From Chloroflexota bacterium (GTDB lineage: Bacteria > Chloroflexota > Dehalococcoidia > UBA3495), in assembly GCA_022571575.1 (NCBI GenBank), contig JACZXN010000147.1, forward strand, positions 1 to 5,490: 5,490 nt of DNA. The letters run 5' to 3'. Position 1 is the stretch's first letter, and each line of letters starts with the position of its first letter. The notes under the pieces were generated by a model, which worked only from the letters and a program-made list of their open reading frames with translations, ran no database searches and was not told where the DNA came from. This document shows positions 1 to 5,490 of the stretch, piece by piece. The translations under genes and the position numbers were made by a program.

Positions 1-279
1 GACGGGGACACCGGCGCGACCCGGATCTCCAGCGGCGTCGCCGAATTTGCCGCCGGGGCCTCGGCGCCCACCCACTACCACGACGCCGAGGAATCGGTGA
101 TCGTCATCGAGGGCGAGGGGCTCATGGTCATCGACGGCGAGGAACACATCGTCCGGCCCAACGACGCCGCCTTCATCTCGCCCGGCGCCCATCACAGCAT
201 CGCCAACCACGGAGACCAGCCCTTCAAGATCAGCTGGACCTACGCCAGTATTGAATGGTCGACTACCCAGGTTGACTGA
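1..279 (+). CDS. Cupin-domain protein, C-terminal part (5' end outside window)
   Basis: The frame is open from the first base to TGA at 277-279, giving 92 residues of a small single-domain cupin (cupin_2 type beta-barrel). Cupin motif 1, G(X)5HXH(X)3E(X)6G, fits exactly: G19, H25, H27, E31, G38 in window numbering. Motif 2 follows as SPGAHHSIAN, giving G62, H65 and N69. H25, H27, E31 and H65 are the expected metal ligands, so the site looks intact. In this family such proteins are metal-dependent enzymes or sugar or small-molecule binding proteins; the substrate cannot be read from this fragment. The ending is odd: after the usual final strand (FKISWTYA) the last ten residues, SIEWSTTQVD, are encoded almost entirely inside a direct repeat copied 72 bases downstream. 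The natural C-terminus may therefore have been replaced. The start codon lies upstream of the window; the internal GTG at 97 falls after motif 1 and cannot be the start. Confidence 0.88.
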   Translation, partial: DGDTGATRISSGVAEFAAGASAPTHYHDAEESVIVIEGEGLMVIDGEEHIVRPNDAAFISPGAHHSIANHGDQPFKISWTYASIEWSTTQVD

Positions 280-359
280 CTGGCGCCCCAGGAGCTTCTA
301 TACTGAGTCCAAACGCGTCGGATGGAATGGTCGACTACGCAGGTTGACTGACTGGCGCC
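250..359. repeat. Direct repeat, 72-base period, about 1.5 copies
   Basis: Bases 250-287 and 322-359 are the same 38-base sequence with two differences (252 T/G and 267 C/G). The core runs from GAATGGTCGACTAC to GACTGACTGGCGCC. The copies start 72 bases apart, so this is either a partial tandem duplication or two dispersed elements separated by 34 bases. The first copy encodes the cupin C-terminus and stop; because 72 is a multiple of three, the second copy has the same stop in the same frame. Similarity ends abruptly after GGCGCC. Each copy contains the palindromes GTCGAC and GGCGCC, but no longer inverted repeat and no transposase lies nearby. Confidence 0.85.
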
Positions 360-655
360 TTGTTCCGGTTGTATCATCCATGGAGATTTTCCCAGATAGA
401 CCGGTGGCGCGACCACGAGCAAGAGTCCTCAAAGTTGGAGTTGTATTCACCGATGATTGAGTCACCCGATCGAGCCCGTAGGGTATGCGGCCCCATATCG
501 TGATCGGAGAACCGCGATCGATTCCAGCGGGGCTTTGGCGGCGGTTCGCCAACCTCGTTCAACGGGGCACCCACGCCGATACACAGGCCGGGACTTTCGT
601 CATGGAACTCACCGTTGACGACGCCCTCGTCAATTAGCTTTATGACGAATCAGGC
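280..655. other. Gap of about 375 bases with no convincing gene; possible gene remnant
   Basis: Apart from the second repeat copy (322-359), this stretch has no recognisable gene or RNA. It looks less GC-rich than the flanks, with A/T-rich patches at 361-390 and 421-460. Forward frame 2 is open from 251 to TGA 458-460, continues to TAG 479-481, then is open from ATG 485 to TAG 635-637 (50 residues, beginning MRPHIVIGEP and ending MELTVDDALVN). The MFS gene begins in this same frame at 656. I do not recognise these peptides and see no ribosome binding site for them. They may be the debris of a decayed gene or chance reading. A 7-base inverted repeat, GAACCGC 509-515 with GCGGTTC 541-547, has a 25-base loop and is weak. 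Confidence 0.5.
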
Positions 656-1885
656 GTGACTGCACCAAAAGACCTCAGACTAGACCCAGAAGCCTCCGGC
701 TATCCGAGGTATCGCTTTGTCATCGGAGGCTTGATCCTGGCTGCTCATTTCTCCGTTGGGCTCAACATCTTTGTCGTCGCGCCTCTTTTGCCGTTGATCA
801 AAGATGACTTTGGAGTGAGCAGCGCCACCGCCAGCCTGCTCATAGCGCTGGCGTTGTTGGTCCACGCGTTCTTTGGGCTGCCCGGGGGGATCCTTGTTAA
901 CCGTTTCGGCCTGAAACGGATGTATTTTCTAAGCTGGCTCATGATTGGCCTACCGGTATTGTCGGCGGTTGCGCCCAACTTTGGGACTTTGCTCCTGCTG
1001 CGGTTAGTCTATGGCATCGGTTTCGGCGCCATGATCCCGGCCACCGGGCCGCTGCTGATGCAATGGTTTCGGCCCAGAGAAATCACCATCATGAACGGTT
1101 TGGATATGGCTGCCCTCAGCCTGGGAATGGCCCTTTCGGTTTCCGTGGCGGCGCCCCTGGCGAATGTGGTGGGCTGGCAGAACACGCTGAGTGTGTTTGG
1201 CGGCATGGCGCTGTTGGGGGCCGTCGCCTGGGGCATCTTGGGCAGGGTTAAATCCGGCGCAAGGGCTGCCGGGGCGGGAATATCGCTGAGGGAAGTCTTG
1301 GGCGTTCTCCGCAACCGGACGATTCTGCTTTTGGTGGCCGCGGATGCTCTGGTGTTCATGCAATACACGGCCCTGACCAGTTGGTTGCCAACCTTCTACA
1401 ACGAGGCCCGGGGAATGTCATTTACCCAGGCCGGATTTGTCACCGGGCTGCTTCCCTTCGTGGGTGTGTTCGCGGTCTTAGTGGGCGGATTTCTTCCCCT
1501 CAGATTCGCGTCAAAGAAGCCGTTCTTCATCGTGCCGGGGTTTCTGCTAGGGCTGGGCGGCTTGGGCTCTTTCTTGATCGACAACTCCTTTGGCATCTAT
1601 GTTTCAATCATCCTCCTGGGCATCGGGTCGTGGTCATATGCGCCCACCCTTCTTTCCTTGCCCATGGAGATACCGGGCGCGACCCCGGAAAAGGTCGCGG
1701 TGGTCTGGGGAACATTTGTCACGGTTTCCGGTTTCGGGATGTTTGCGTCACCCATCGTGGTGGGAGCGATGCAGGACGCTTCGGGCAGCTTCGTGCCGGG
1801 GTTCATGATCTTCGCCGTGGGAGCGTGGTTCTTGGTGATAGCCGGCGTCCTCTTGCCCAAGACCAACGCCAGAGACCGCGTCTGA
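656..1885 (+). CDS. MFS transporter, 12 helices
   Basis: The product is a 409-residue inner-membrane secondary carrier of the major facilitator superfamily, the usual length for a 12-helix member. Helices fall roughly at 21-44, 57-77, 90-105, 109-132, 145-168, 173-196, then, after a basic central loop (197-220), at 221-245, 258-280, 288-308, 312-330, 346-370 and 378-400. The signature motif A between helices 2 and 3 is present as GGILVNRFGLKRM (77-89), with Asn82 where Asp is usual. The overall look resembles the cyanate/nitrate-sugar-phosphate type MFS groups, which import organic anions or nucleoside-like compounds, but the substrate is unknown. GTG at 656 is chosen because the frame closes at TAG 635-637 and no ATG lies in the interval or near the first helix. 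No Shine-Dalgarno is visible at normal spacing. A weak promoter, TTGACG (615-620) with CTTTAT (638-643) at 17 bases, would give an almost leaderless message. Codon use is visibly less GC-biased (many TTT, TTG, CTT) than in the monooxygenase gene, hinting at a different history. Confidence 0.9.
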   Translation: MTAPKDLRLDPEASGYPRYRFVIGGLILAAHFSVGLNIFVVAPLLPLIKDDFGVSSATASLLIALALLVHAFFGLPGGILVNRFGLKRMYFLSWLMIGLPVLSAVAPNFGTLLLLRLVYGIGFGAMIPATGPLLMQWFRPREITIMNGLDMAALSLGMALSVSVAAPLANVVGWQNTLSVFGGMALLGAVAWGILGRVKSGARAAGAGISLREVLGVLRNRTILLLVAADALVFMQYTALTSWLPTFYNEARGMSFTQAGFVTGLLPFVGVFAVLVGGFLPLRFASKKPFFIVPGFLLGLGGLGSFLIDNSFGIYVSIILLGIGSWSYAPTLLSLPMEIPGATPEKVAVVWGTFVTVSGFGMFASPIVVGAMQDASGSFVPGFMIFAVGAWFLVIAGVLLPKTNARDRV

Positions 1886-1903
1886 GATCAACGCCTTGGC
1901 AGT

Positions 1904-1918
1904 GCCGGGAGTCCCGGC
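1904..1918. terminator. GC hairpin between convergent MFS genes, possible bidirectional terminator
   Basis: GCCGGG (1904-1909) pairs perfectly with CCCGGC (1913-1918) around a three-base loop. It lies in the 34-base space between the stop codons of two convergent genes, which is where a shared terminator is expected. There is no T-run on either strand, so it would be at best a weak or atypical intrinsic terminator. Confidence 0.35.
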
Positions 1919-1919
1919 C

Positions 1920-3287
1920 TTAGTCCAGCCGACGGATGTTGGCGAAGCGGAACAGGAACAGCAGGCTGATGGCCAGGGCGATGGCGCCGCCGATGGCCAT
2001 CGCCGTGTCGATGCCCACCAGAACCCCCACCCCGCCGGTGATGGCCGCGAACAGGGGAATCAGCCCCGACTCGTAGTGCCACACGCTGGTGACCCGGCCC
2101 CGCAGGTTGTCGGGAACCAGGGTCTGGATCAAGGTCTGGTTGGCCACGATGAAGTGGGTCTGGGACAGCCCCATCAACAGCATCACCGGCACCGACAACC
2201 AGATCCACTGGGAGAGCCCCAATGTCAGGACAACCGCCGAGCCGGACAGCAATGTCAAAAGGGTCACCAGGCCCTTCTTGGTGAAGAACCCGAATGACGA
2301 GATCATCACCGTGGCCAAAAGTCCGCCCGCCCCCATGGTCACGATCATGGCGGTGCTGACCCCGGCCCCCCGCCCCAGGGCCTCCTCGGTGTAGGCCGGC
2401 AGGAACAGCAGCAGGGGCATGAACACCCCGGTCCGCACGAAGTTCATCACCATGAGACGCAGCATCTCGCGGCTGCCCACGATGAACCTCAAGCCCTCTT
2501 TCAGATCGGCCAGGGGCGAGGCTTTTTTCGAGGACGACGCCTCCCGGTGTGGAGTCTTCATGGGCGCCAGGAGCAGGATCATCCCCGCGTAGAGGCCCGA
2601 CTCCAGGAAGAAGTTCCACTGAAAGCCCACCGTCTCGATGAGTATCCCGCTGATGGCCGCCCCGGCCAACCGCATGGAAGTCACCGCCATGGCGTTCAGG
2701 GCCAGGGCGTTTCCCAGGTCCTCCCTGGGGACGGTGTTGGCCACCAGGGCCTGCCGGGTGGGCTGGATGAAGGCGAAGGCGACGCCCGAGACCAGCATGT
2801 ACCCGTAGACGTGCCAGATGCTGTCGATCTTCCCGTAGGCCACCAGCGCCCCGAAGGCCAGGGCCGACGAGACCATCACCAGTTGGACGCCCATGACCAG
2901 CTTCCTACGGTCCCAACGGTCGGCCAGGACGCCTCCCCAGGGGCCCAGGACCAGGACCGGCAAGGCCCTGACGGCCACGGTCAAGATGGAGTGAAGGGCC
3001 GAGCCGGTGATGTCCAAGGCCAGCCAGCCGATGGTGATGAACTGGAGCCATTGGGCGCAGTTGGCGAAGAGGTTGCCCGTCCACAGATACCGGTAGTTGA
3101 CGTTGTTCTGCAGTGAGGAAAAGGTCCTGACCCGGCCGGAAGGAGGCCGGACGGGAAATCTGCGGGGCGGGGTGCTCTGAGATTGGGGGGAGTCTGGGCG
3201 CAAACTAGGGGTGTGTGGCTCCGGGAATGAAATAAGATCGTGAAATAGGGCCGAACGCGGCCTGGCCGTCGAATATCCTAGCGCCAC
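1920..3287 (-). CDS. MFS exporter of the EntS/MFS_3 type; start uncertain
   Basis: From GTG at 3287 this reads 455 residues. The MFS core starts near residue 54 (FSSLQNNVNYRYLWTGNLFAN), the typical beginning of the MFS_3/EntS-like exporter family, whose members are about 400-420 residues long. Motif A is GGVLADRWDRRK (118-129). Family-typical segments are QPTRQALVANTVPREDLGNA (175-194) after helix 4 and, at 383-400, NQTLIQTLVPDNLRGRVT. A basic, Ser/Lys-rich central loop (244-262) separates the two six-helix halves. Known relatives expel siderophores or drugs by proton antiport in the inner membrane; the substrate here is unknown. The first 50 residues are Pro/Arg/Ser-rich, unlike membrane or signal sequence, and probably not all translated. 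In-frame start codons are scarce: GTG 3287, then TTG at 3203 (residue 29, 427-residue product), and only a CTG near residue 59. A promoter-like sequence overlaps the GTG, which favours a later start. It is divergent from the monooxygenase gene and convergent with the first MFS gene. Confidence 0.9.
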   Translation of the reverse strand: MALGYSTARPRSALFHDLISFPEPHTPSLRPDSPQSQSTPPRRFPVRPPSGRVRTFSSLQNNVNYRYLWTGNLFANCAQWLQFITIGWLALDITGSALHSILTVAVRALPVLVLGPWGGVLADRWDRRKLVMGVQLVMVSSALAFGALVAYGKIDSIWHVYGYMLVSGVAFAFIQPTRQALVANTVPREDLGNALALNAMAVTSMRLAGAAISGILIETVGFQWNFFLESGLYAGMILLLAPMKTPHREASSSKKASPLADLKEGLRFIVGSREMLRLMVMNFVRTGVFMPLLLFLPAYTEEALGRGAGVSTAMIVTMGAGGLLATVMISSFGFFTKKGLVTLLTLLSGSAVVLTLGLSQWIWLSVPVMLLMGLSQTHFIVANQTLIQTLVPDNLRGRVTSVWHYESGLIPLFAAITGGVGVLVGIDTAMAIGGAIALAISLLFLFRFANIRRLD

Positions 3288-3303
3288 GGCCGCGCCGAAG
3301 CAA
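3275..3303 (-). promoter_or_regulatory. Candidate sigma-70 promoter for the minus-strand exporter
   Basis: On the minus strand TTGCTT (3303-3298) and TAGGAT (3280-3275) are separated by exactly 17 bases, matching 3 of 6 and 4 of 6 consensus positions. Transcription would begin near 3268, inside the longest open frame and downstream of GTG 3287. If real, the exporter must start translation at TTG 3203 or a non-standard codon. A short match of this kind can occur by chance. Confidence 0.3.
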
Positions 3304-3379
3304 GGGCCGATTGCCGTCTAAGTCCGGCGGCCGAGACTACCGTCCCTTAGGATTTATGGTTAAACTAGCCAGGGCCTGC

Positions 3380-3411
3380 GGTCAACTCGGTTCGACCGGT
3401 CCACTCGGTTC
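3380..3411. promoter_or_regulatory. Repeat-flanked palindrome upstream of the monooxygenase gene, possible operator
   Basis: ACTCGGTTC occurs twice in direct orientation, at 3385-3393 and 3403-3411, offset by 18 bases. The perfect 8-base palindrome GACCGGTC (3394-3401) sits between them. The whole lies 24-55 bases upstream of the monooxygenase start in the divergent gap between that gene and the exporter, where a transcription factor could control either gene. I could not place a convincing -10/-35 pair for the monooxygenase. Confidence 0.35.
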
Positions 3412-3434
3412 AATCTGTTTGATGCGGATACAAG

Positions 3435-4487
3435 ATGAAATTCGGCCTATTCCAATCGGTGCAACTGCCCGATCCCAAGGAACAAGTCAGGTATTACAAA
3501 GAGGCGCTGGCCCAGGTGCTCCACGCCGAACAACTGGACTTCGATTCGGTGTGGATCACGGAGCACCATTTCTCCCGGCACGGAATCGTCTCGGCCACGC
3601 TGTCGCTGCTGGCCTATCTGGCGGGGGTCACCGAGAAGATCCGCCTGGGCACCGGCGTCACCGTCCTGCCCTTCCACAATCCCATCGAACTGGCCGAGCA
3701 GGCGGCGACGGTGGACCTGCTCAGCGGCGGGCGGTTGGACTTCGGCGCGGGCCGGGGCTTCCAATGGGGTGAGTTCCATAAGTTGAACATCCCCATGGAG
3801 GAGGCCAGCCGGCGGTTCGAGGAGAGCATGGAGGTCCTGACCAAGGCCTGGACCGCCACCGAGCCCTTCGATCACGCCGGAGAGTTCTGGCAGTTCAACG
3901 ACATGACCGTGCACCCAAAGCCGGTCCAGTCACCCCATCCGCCCATCTTCGTCGCCGCCTCCAGCGAGGCCAGCGTCAACCGCGTCGCCCGCAACGGCTG
4001 GAACCTGCTCATCGGCCAGGGGGAGCCCTTCGCCCAGGTGGCGGAGCAGATCGAATACTACAAAGGGGCTCTGTCCCAGGCGGGACATGACTACCACAAA
4101 GGGCGGGTGGTGGTGGCGCGGGCCATGTACACCGCGCCCAACCTGTCCCAGTCGCGGCGGGACACGGAAGCGCCTTTCATGTGGTTCAAGCAGACCGGGC
4201 AGGAGGTGGGAGCGCCACGGGACTACGACGTGGAATTACTGCCCGAGGAGTACCGGGCCTACCGGAGAAGGTTCGCCCGGGACGTCACCTTCGACTACAA
4301 CGCCATGTACGAGAACGTGACCCTGTTCGGAACGCCCGATGACCTGACCGCCCGCATACAGGACCTGGAGAAGTCGGGCGTGGACAAGATCATCTTCTTC
4401 ATCAACTTCGGCGGCATCGAGCACCAGAAGGTGTTGGACTCCCTGGACCTCTTCGCCAAAGAGGTCATGCCCAACTTTGTAGACTGA
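3435..4487 (+). CDS. LLM-class (luciferase-like) flavin-dependent monooxygenase
   Basis: The product is a 350-residue soluble TIM-barrel oxidoreductase of the bacterial luciferase family, using reduced FMN or F420 with oxygen or another acceptor. Family marks in order are the N-terminal strand MKFGLF; VWITEHHF (39-46), the conserved active-site region after strand 2; LGTGVTVLPFHNPI (71-84); LSGGRLDFGAGRG (96-108), the flavin phosphate-binding area; PKPVQ and PPIFVAASS (161-177); and the C-terminal LFGTPDDL (297-304), followed by a strand and GG (317-327). Length and all motifs are normal, with no sign of truncation. Such enzymes oxidise aldehydes, alkanes, sulfonates, nitrilotriacetate-like chelators or terpenes; the substrate cannot be told. 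ATG at 3435 is chosen because the protein begins exactly at the first barrel strand; only a weak purine run precedes it. An overlapping longer frame from 3311 is a shadow. It is monocistronic, divergent from the exporter and convergent with yajQ. F420 use would suggest Actinobacteria or Chloroflexota. Confidence 0.93.
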   Translation: MKFGLFQSVQLPDPKEQVRYYKEALAQVLHAEQLDFDSVWITEHHFSRHGIVSATLSLLAYLAGVTEKIRLGTGVTVLPFHNPIELAEQAATVDLLSGGRLDFGAGRGFQWGEFHKLNIPMEEASRRFEESMEVLTKAWTATEPFDHAGEFWQFNDMTVHPKPVQSPHPPIFVAASSEASVNRVARNGWNLLIGQGEPFAQVAEQIEYYKGALSQAGHDYHKGRVVVARAMYTAPNLSQSRRDTEAPFMWFKQTGQEVGAPRDYDVELLPEEYRAYRRRFARDVTFDYNAMYENVTLFGTPDDLTARIQDLEKSGVDKIIFFINFGGIEHQKVLDSLDLFAKEVMPNFVD

Positions 4488-4589
4488 GACACCGGCTGAA
4501 TCCCCGGCCGGCACCTCATCCAGGTGAAACGGACCGATAAAATCCCACCCACACTCAAACTCTTTCCCTTCCTGGGGTGAGAACTTGTC

Positions 4590-4610
4590 CCTTCCCCGTC
4601 CGGGGGAAGG
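4590..4610. terminator. Strong GC hairpin between convergent genes; terminator or intergenic repeat
   Basis: CCTTCCCC (4590-4597) pairs perfectly with GGGGAAGG (4603-4610) around a five-base loop, followed by CTAGGATGGGGGCG. It lies between the monooxygenase stop (4487) and the yajQ stop (4630-4632). The layout, a C-rich arm, a G-rich arm and then a CTAGGRTGRGGG-like tail, resembles the dispersed intergenic hairpin repeats found in many GC-rich bacterial genomes. No T-run follows on either strand, so a classical intrinsic terminator is less likely than a REP-like element that may protect or end both transcripts. Confidence 0.45.
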
Positions 4611-4629
4611 CTAGGATGGGGGCGTTGAG

Positions 4630-5115
4630 CTAATCCCGGTAGTTCACGAATTGCAGGGGTTGGCTGTTCTTCATCTCTTTGATCAGGGCGATGACCTCCT
4701 GCAGGTCGTCCCGCTTCTTGGCCGTGACCCTAAGCTCGGTGCCCTGAATGGCCAATTGGACCTTCATCTTGGCCGACTTCACTTCCTTGCTGATCTTGCG
4801 GCCCAGGTCGCCGTCGATCCCCTGCTTGATGGACACCGTCTCCCGCAGGCTGCTGCCCGCCGCGCTCTGAGGTTTTCCGAAGTCCAGGGCCCCCAACTCC
4901 ACCTTGCGCATGGCCAGGTACTTCTTTAGCAGTTCCTCAACCTGCGTCATCTTCATGTGGTCGTCGGCGGTCAGAGTCAGGGTGTCGTCAGAGCGGACAA
5001 CGGCGCACTTGGTATTGACCAGGTCAAACCGTTGCTTGATCTCCCGTTGGACGCCGTTCAGGGCGTTGTCGACTTCGGCCAGGTCCGTTCTGGAGACCAC
5101 GTCAAAAGACGGCAT
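4630..5115 (-). CDS. yajQ: YajQ family nucleotide-binding protein (UPF0234)
   Basis: The product is 161 residues, the standard length of the family, and matches it end to end: MPSFDVVS at the N-terminus, RSDDTLTLTADD (41-52), QGIDGDLGRKISKEVK (98-113), the KVQ and IQG segment (118-125), KKRDDLQEVI (133-142) and the terminal LQFVNYRD. YajQ proteins are small cytosolic two-domain (ferredoxin-like fold) proteins that bind nucleotides or RNA. In Xanthomonas a YajQ protein binds cyclic di-GMP and acts with a transcription factor; whether that holds here is inference. ATG at 5115 is chosen over the longer open frame (to 5247) because MPSFD is the invariant family start and a near-perfect Shine-Dalgarno lies nine bases upstream. 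The 44 upstream residues are not conserved family sequence. The gene stands alone: it is convergent with the monooxygenase and divergent from the BenE gene. Confidence 0.96.
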   Translation of the reverse strand: MPSFDVVSRTDLAEVDNALNGVQREIKQRFDLVNTKCAVVRSDDTLTLTADDHMKMTQVEELLKKYLAMRKVELGALDFGKPQSAAGSSLRETVSIKQGIDGDLGRKISKEVKSAKMKVQLAIQGTELRVTAKKRDDLQEVIALIKEMKNSQPLQFVNYRD

Positions 5116-5124
5116 GGGGAAGAA

Positions 5125-5130
5125 CTCCTT
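5125..5130 (-). promoter_or_regulatory. Ribosome binding site of yajQ, decides the start
   Basis: The minus strand reads AAGGAG followed by nine bases and then ATG at 5115. It is the only clear Shine-Dalgarno in the window and fixes the yajQ start. It also shows that the host's ribosomes use this signal, which makes its absence at the other genes notable. Confidence 0.85.
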
Positions 5131-5161
5131 GGGGCTTCGGCTCAGCCGGGTCGCCCACCTA

Positions 5162-5190
5162 ATGGTACACGATAGGCGTCGCCGGGAAAA
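5162..5190 (-). promoter_or_regulatory. Weak candidate promoter for yajQ
   Basis: On the minus strand TTTTCC (5190-5185) and TACCAT (5167-5162) are 17 bases apart, matching 3 of 6 and 4 of 6 consensus positions. The start would be near 5155, giving a leader of about 40 bases that contains the Shine-Dalgarno. The position is sensible but the match is weak. Confidence 0.25.
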
Positions 5191-5240
5191 CTTCGCTCCA
5201 TGCCCGGGGAAGAGATTATCTGGCTCCCCAGACGTTGCGG

Positions 5241-5267
5241 TTGCCAACTATTTGGCAAATGGCCATT
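5241..5267. promoter_or_regulatory. Operator-like inverted repeats upstream of the BenE-type gene
   Basis: TTGCCAA (5241-5247) and TTGGCAA (5252-5258) form a perfect inverted repeat with a four-base spacer, CTAT. The perfect 10-base palindrome AATGGCCATT (5258-5267) begins at its last base. An 18-base dyad of two seven-base arms is a typical footprint for a dimeric helix-turn-helix regulator. It covers the -35 region of the predicted promoter, so a bound protein would be expected to repress the transporter gene. No regulator gene is in the window to assign it to. Confidence 0.5.
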
Positions 5268-5278
5268 CGTGCTACCCT
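5252..5278 (+). promoter_or_regulatory. Candidate promoter of the BenE-type gene, leaderless arrangement
   Basis: TTGGCA (5252-5257) and TACCCT (5273-5278) are 15 bases apart, with TG one base before the -10 (an extended -10 form). The -10 ends six bases before ATG 5285, so transcription would begin at the start codon itself. No Shine-Dalgarno is present between them, as expected for a leaderless message. The spacer is shorter than ideal. Confidence 0.4.
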
Positions 5279-5284
5279 CTCTGG

Positions 5285-5490
5285 ATGCTGACCAAGTTGA
5301 GCGCCGTCACGCACGACATCAACGCCGCCGCTCTCTGGGCGGGCGTGACCGCCTTCGTTTGGTACGCCTTCGGCGCGGTGCCGCTGCACATCGCTGTTGC
5401 CAGCCAGTTGGGCCTCACCGCCGCTCAATCTTCAAGCTGGATATTCATCATCTGGACCAGCGGCGCCGTCGCATCGATCGCTCTCTCGGT
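5285..5490 (+). CDS. BenE-family benzoate/H+ symporter-like protein, N-terminal part
   Basis: The frame from ATG 5285 is open to the window end, giving 68 residues of the start of an integral membrane protein. The pattern matches the first two helices of the BenE family (E. coli YdcO is the closest I recall): a short cytoplasmic start, DINAAALWAGVTAFVWYAFG (11-30), helix 1 running to about residue 40, a turn with LGLTAAQSSSWIF (42-54), then helix 2. The 'T-A-Q-x-x-x-W' turn is characteristic. Members have the UraA-like transporter fold; the named member imports benzoate with protons, but many relatives have no proven substrate. I give no gene symbol because only about one sixth of the expected 390-400 residues is visible. 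The gene is divergent from yajQ, with a palindrome and promoter directly upstream, so it looks individually regulated, perhaps by its substrate. No Shine-Dalgarno is visible. Confidence 0.75.
   Translation, partial: MLTKLSAVTHDINAAALWAGVTAFVWYAFGAVPLHIAVASQLGLTAAQSSSWIFIIWTSGAVASIALS

Noticed and set aside
250..359. CRISPR array
   Set aside because: There are only two repeat units, the first overlaps a coding sequence and stop codon, and no further units or cas genes are present.
635..655. Programmed readthrough of TAG 635-637 joining the short frame to the MFS protein
   Set aside because: The MFS protein is already full length from GTG 656, the upstream peptide has no recognised function, and the shared frame is expected by chance one time in three.
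1888..2619. 243-residue open frame on the minus strand overlapping the exporter gene
   Set aside because: It is a frame shadow: the product is a Gly/His/Arg/Pro-rich low-complexity sequence with no family look, while the overlapping frame is a complete MFS protein with motifs.
3385..3401. tRNA T-loop-like GGTTCGA sequence
   Set aside because: The flanking bases do not form the five-base T stem, and no acceptor, D or anticodon arm can be drawn around it.
3311..3772. 153-residue forward frame overlapping the start of the monooxygenase
   Set aside because: After 3435 it runs out of frame through a clear luciferase-family gene and turns Arg/Gly-rich; no recognisable domain.
5116..5247. 44-residue N-terminal extension of YajQ
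   Set aside because: The family begins at MPSFD and a strong Shine-Dalgarno sits immediately upstream of that ATG, inside the supposed extension.

Overview
This is a GC-rich bacterial window carrying six protein-coding genes, two of them cut by the window edges. The mix is a cupin, two major facilitator transporters, a luciferase-like flavin monooxygenase, YajQ and a BenE-type transporter. It suits a free-living heterotroph that uses dissolved organic compounds. Expanded sets of luciferase-like monooxygenases and MFS carriers are known from Chloroflexota such as the SAR202 clade and from some Actinobacteria. No rRNA or other phylogenetic marker is present, so this placement is a guess.

Layout: (1) bases 1-279 hold the 3' part of a small cupin gene whose last codons lie in a direct repeat with a 72-base period. 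(2) Bases 280-655 hold no convincing gene; they contain the second repeat copy and a short broken reading frame. (3) Bases 656-1885 (+) encode a 12-helix MFS transporter. (4) It converges on a second, unrelated MFS exporter on the minus strand (1920 to about 3287), with a GC hairpin between the stops. (5) A 147-base divergent gap with a repeat-flanked palindrome precedes a flavin-dependent monooxygenase (3435-4487, +). (6) That gene converges on yajQ (4630-5115, -) across a gap holding a strong GC-rich hairpin. (7) A 169-base divergent gap with an excellent operator-like palindrome leads to the start of a BenE-family transporter (5285 to the window end, +).

The genes alternate in direction and do not form an operon. 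Functionally, the transporters, monooxygenase and cupin are compatible with uptake, efflux and oxidation of small organic or aromatic compounds, but nothing in the sequence ties them to one pathway. yajQ is a housekeeping-type gene probably unrelated to the rest.

I did not find a clearly new multi-gene system. The most useful leads are the operator plus apparently leaderless promoter in front of the BenE gene, the 72-base repeat at the cupin 3' end, and the unusual 5' end of the minus-strand exporter.
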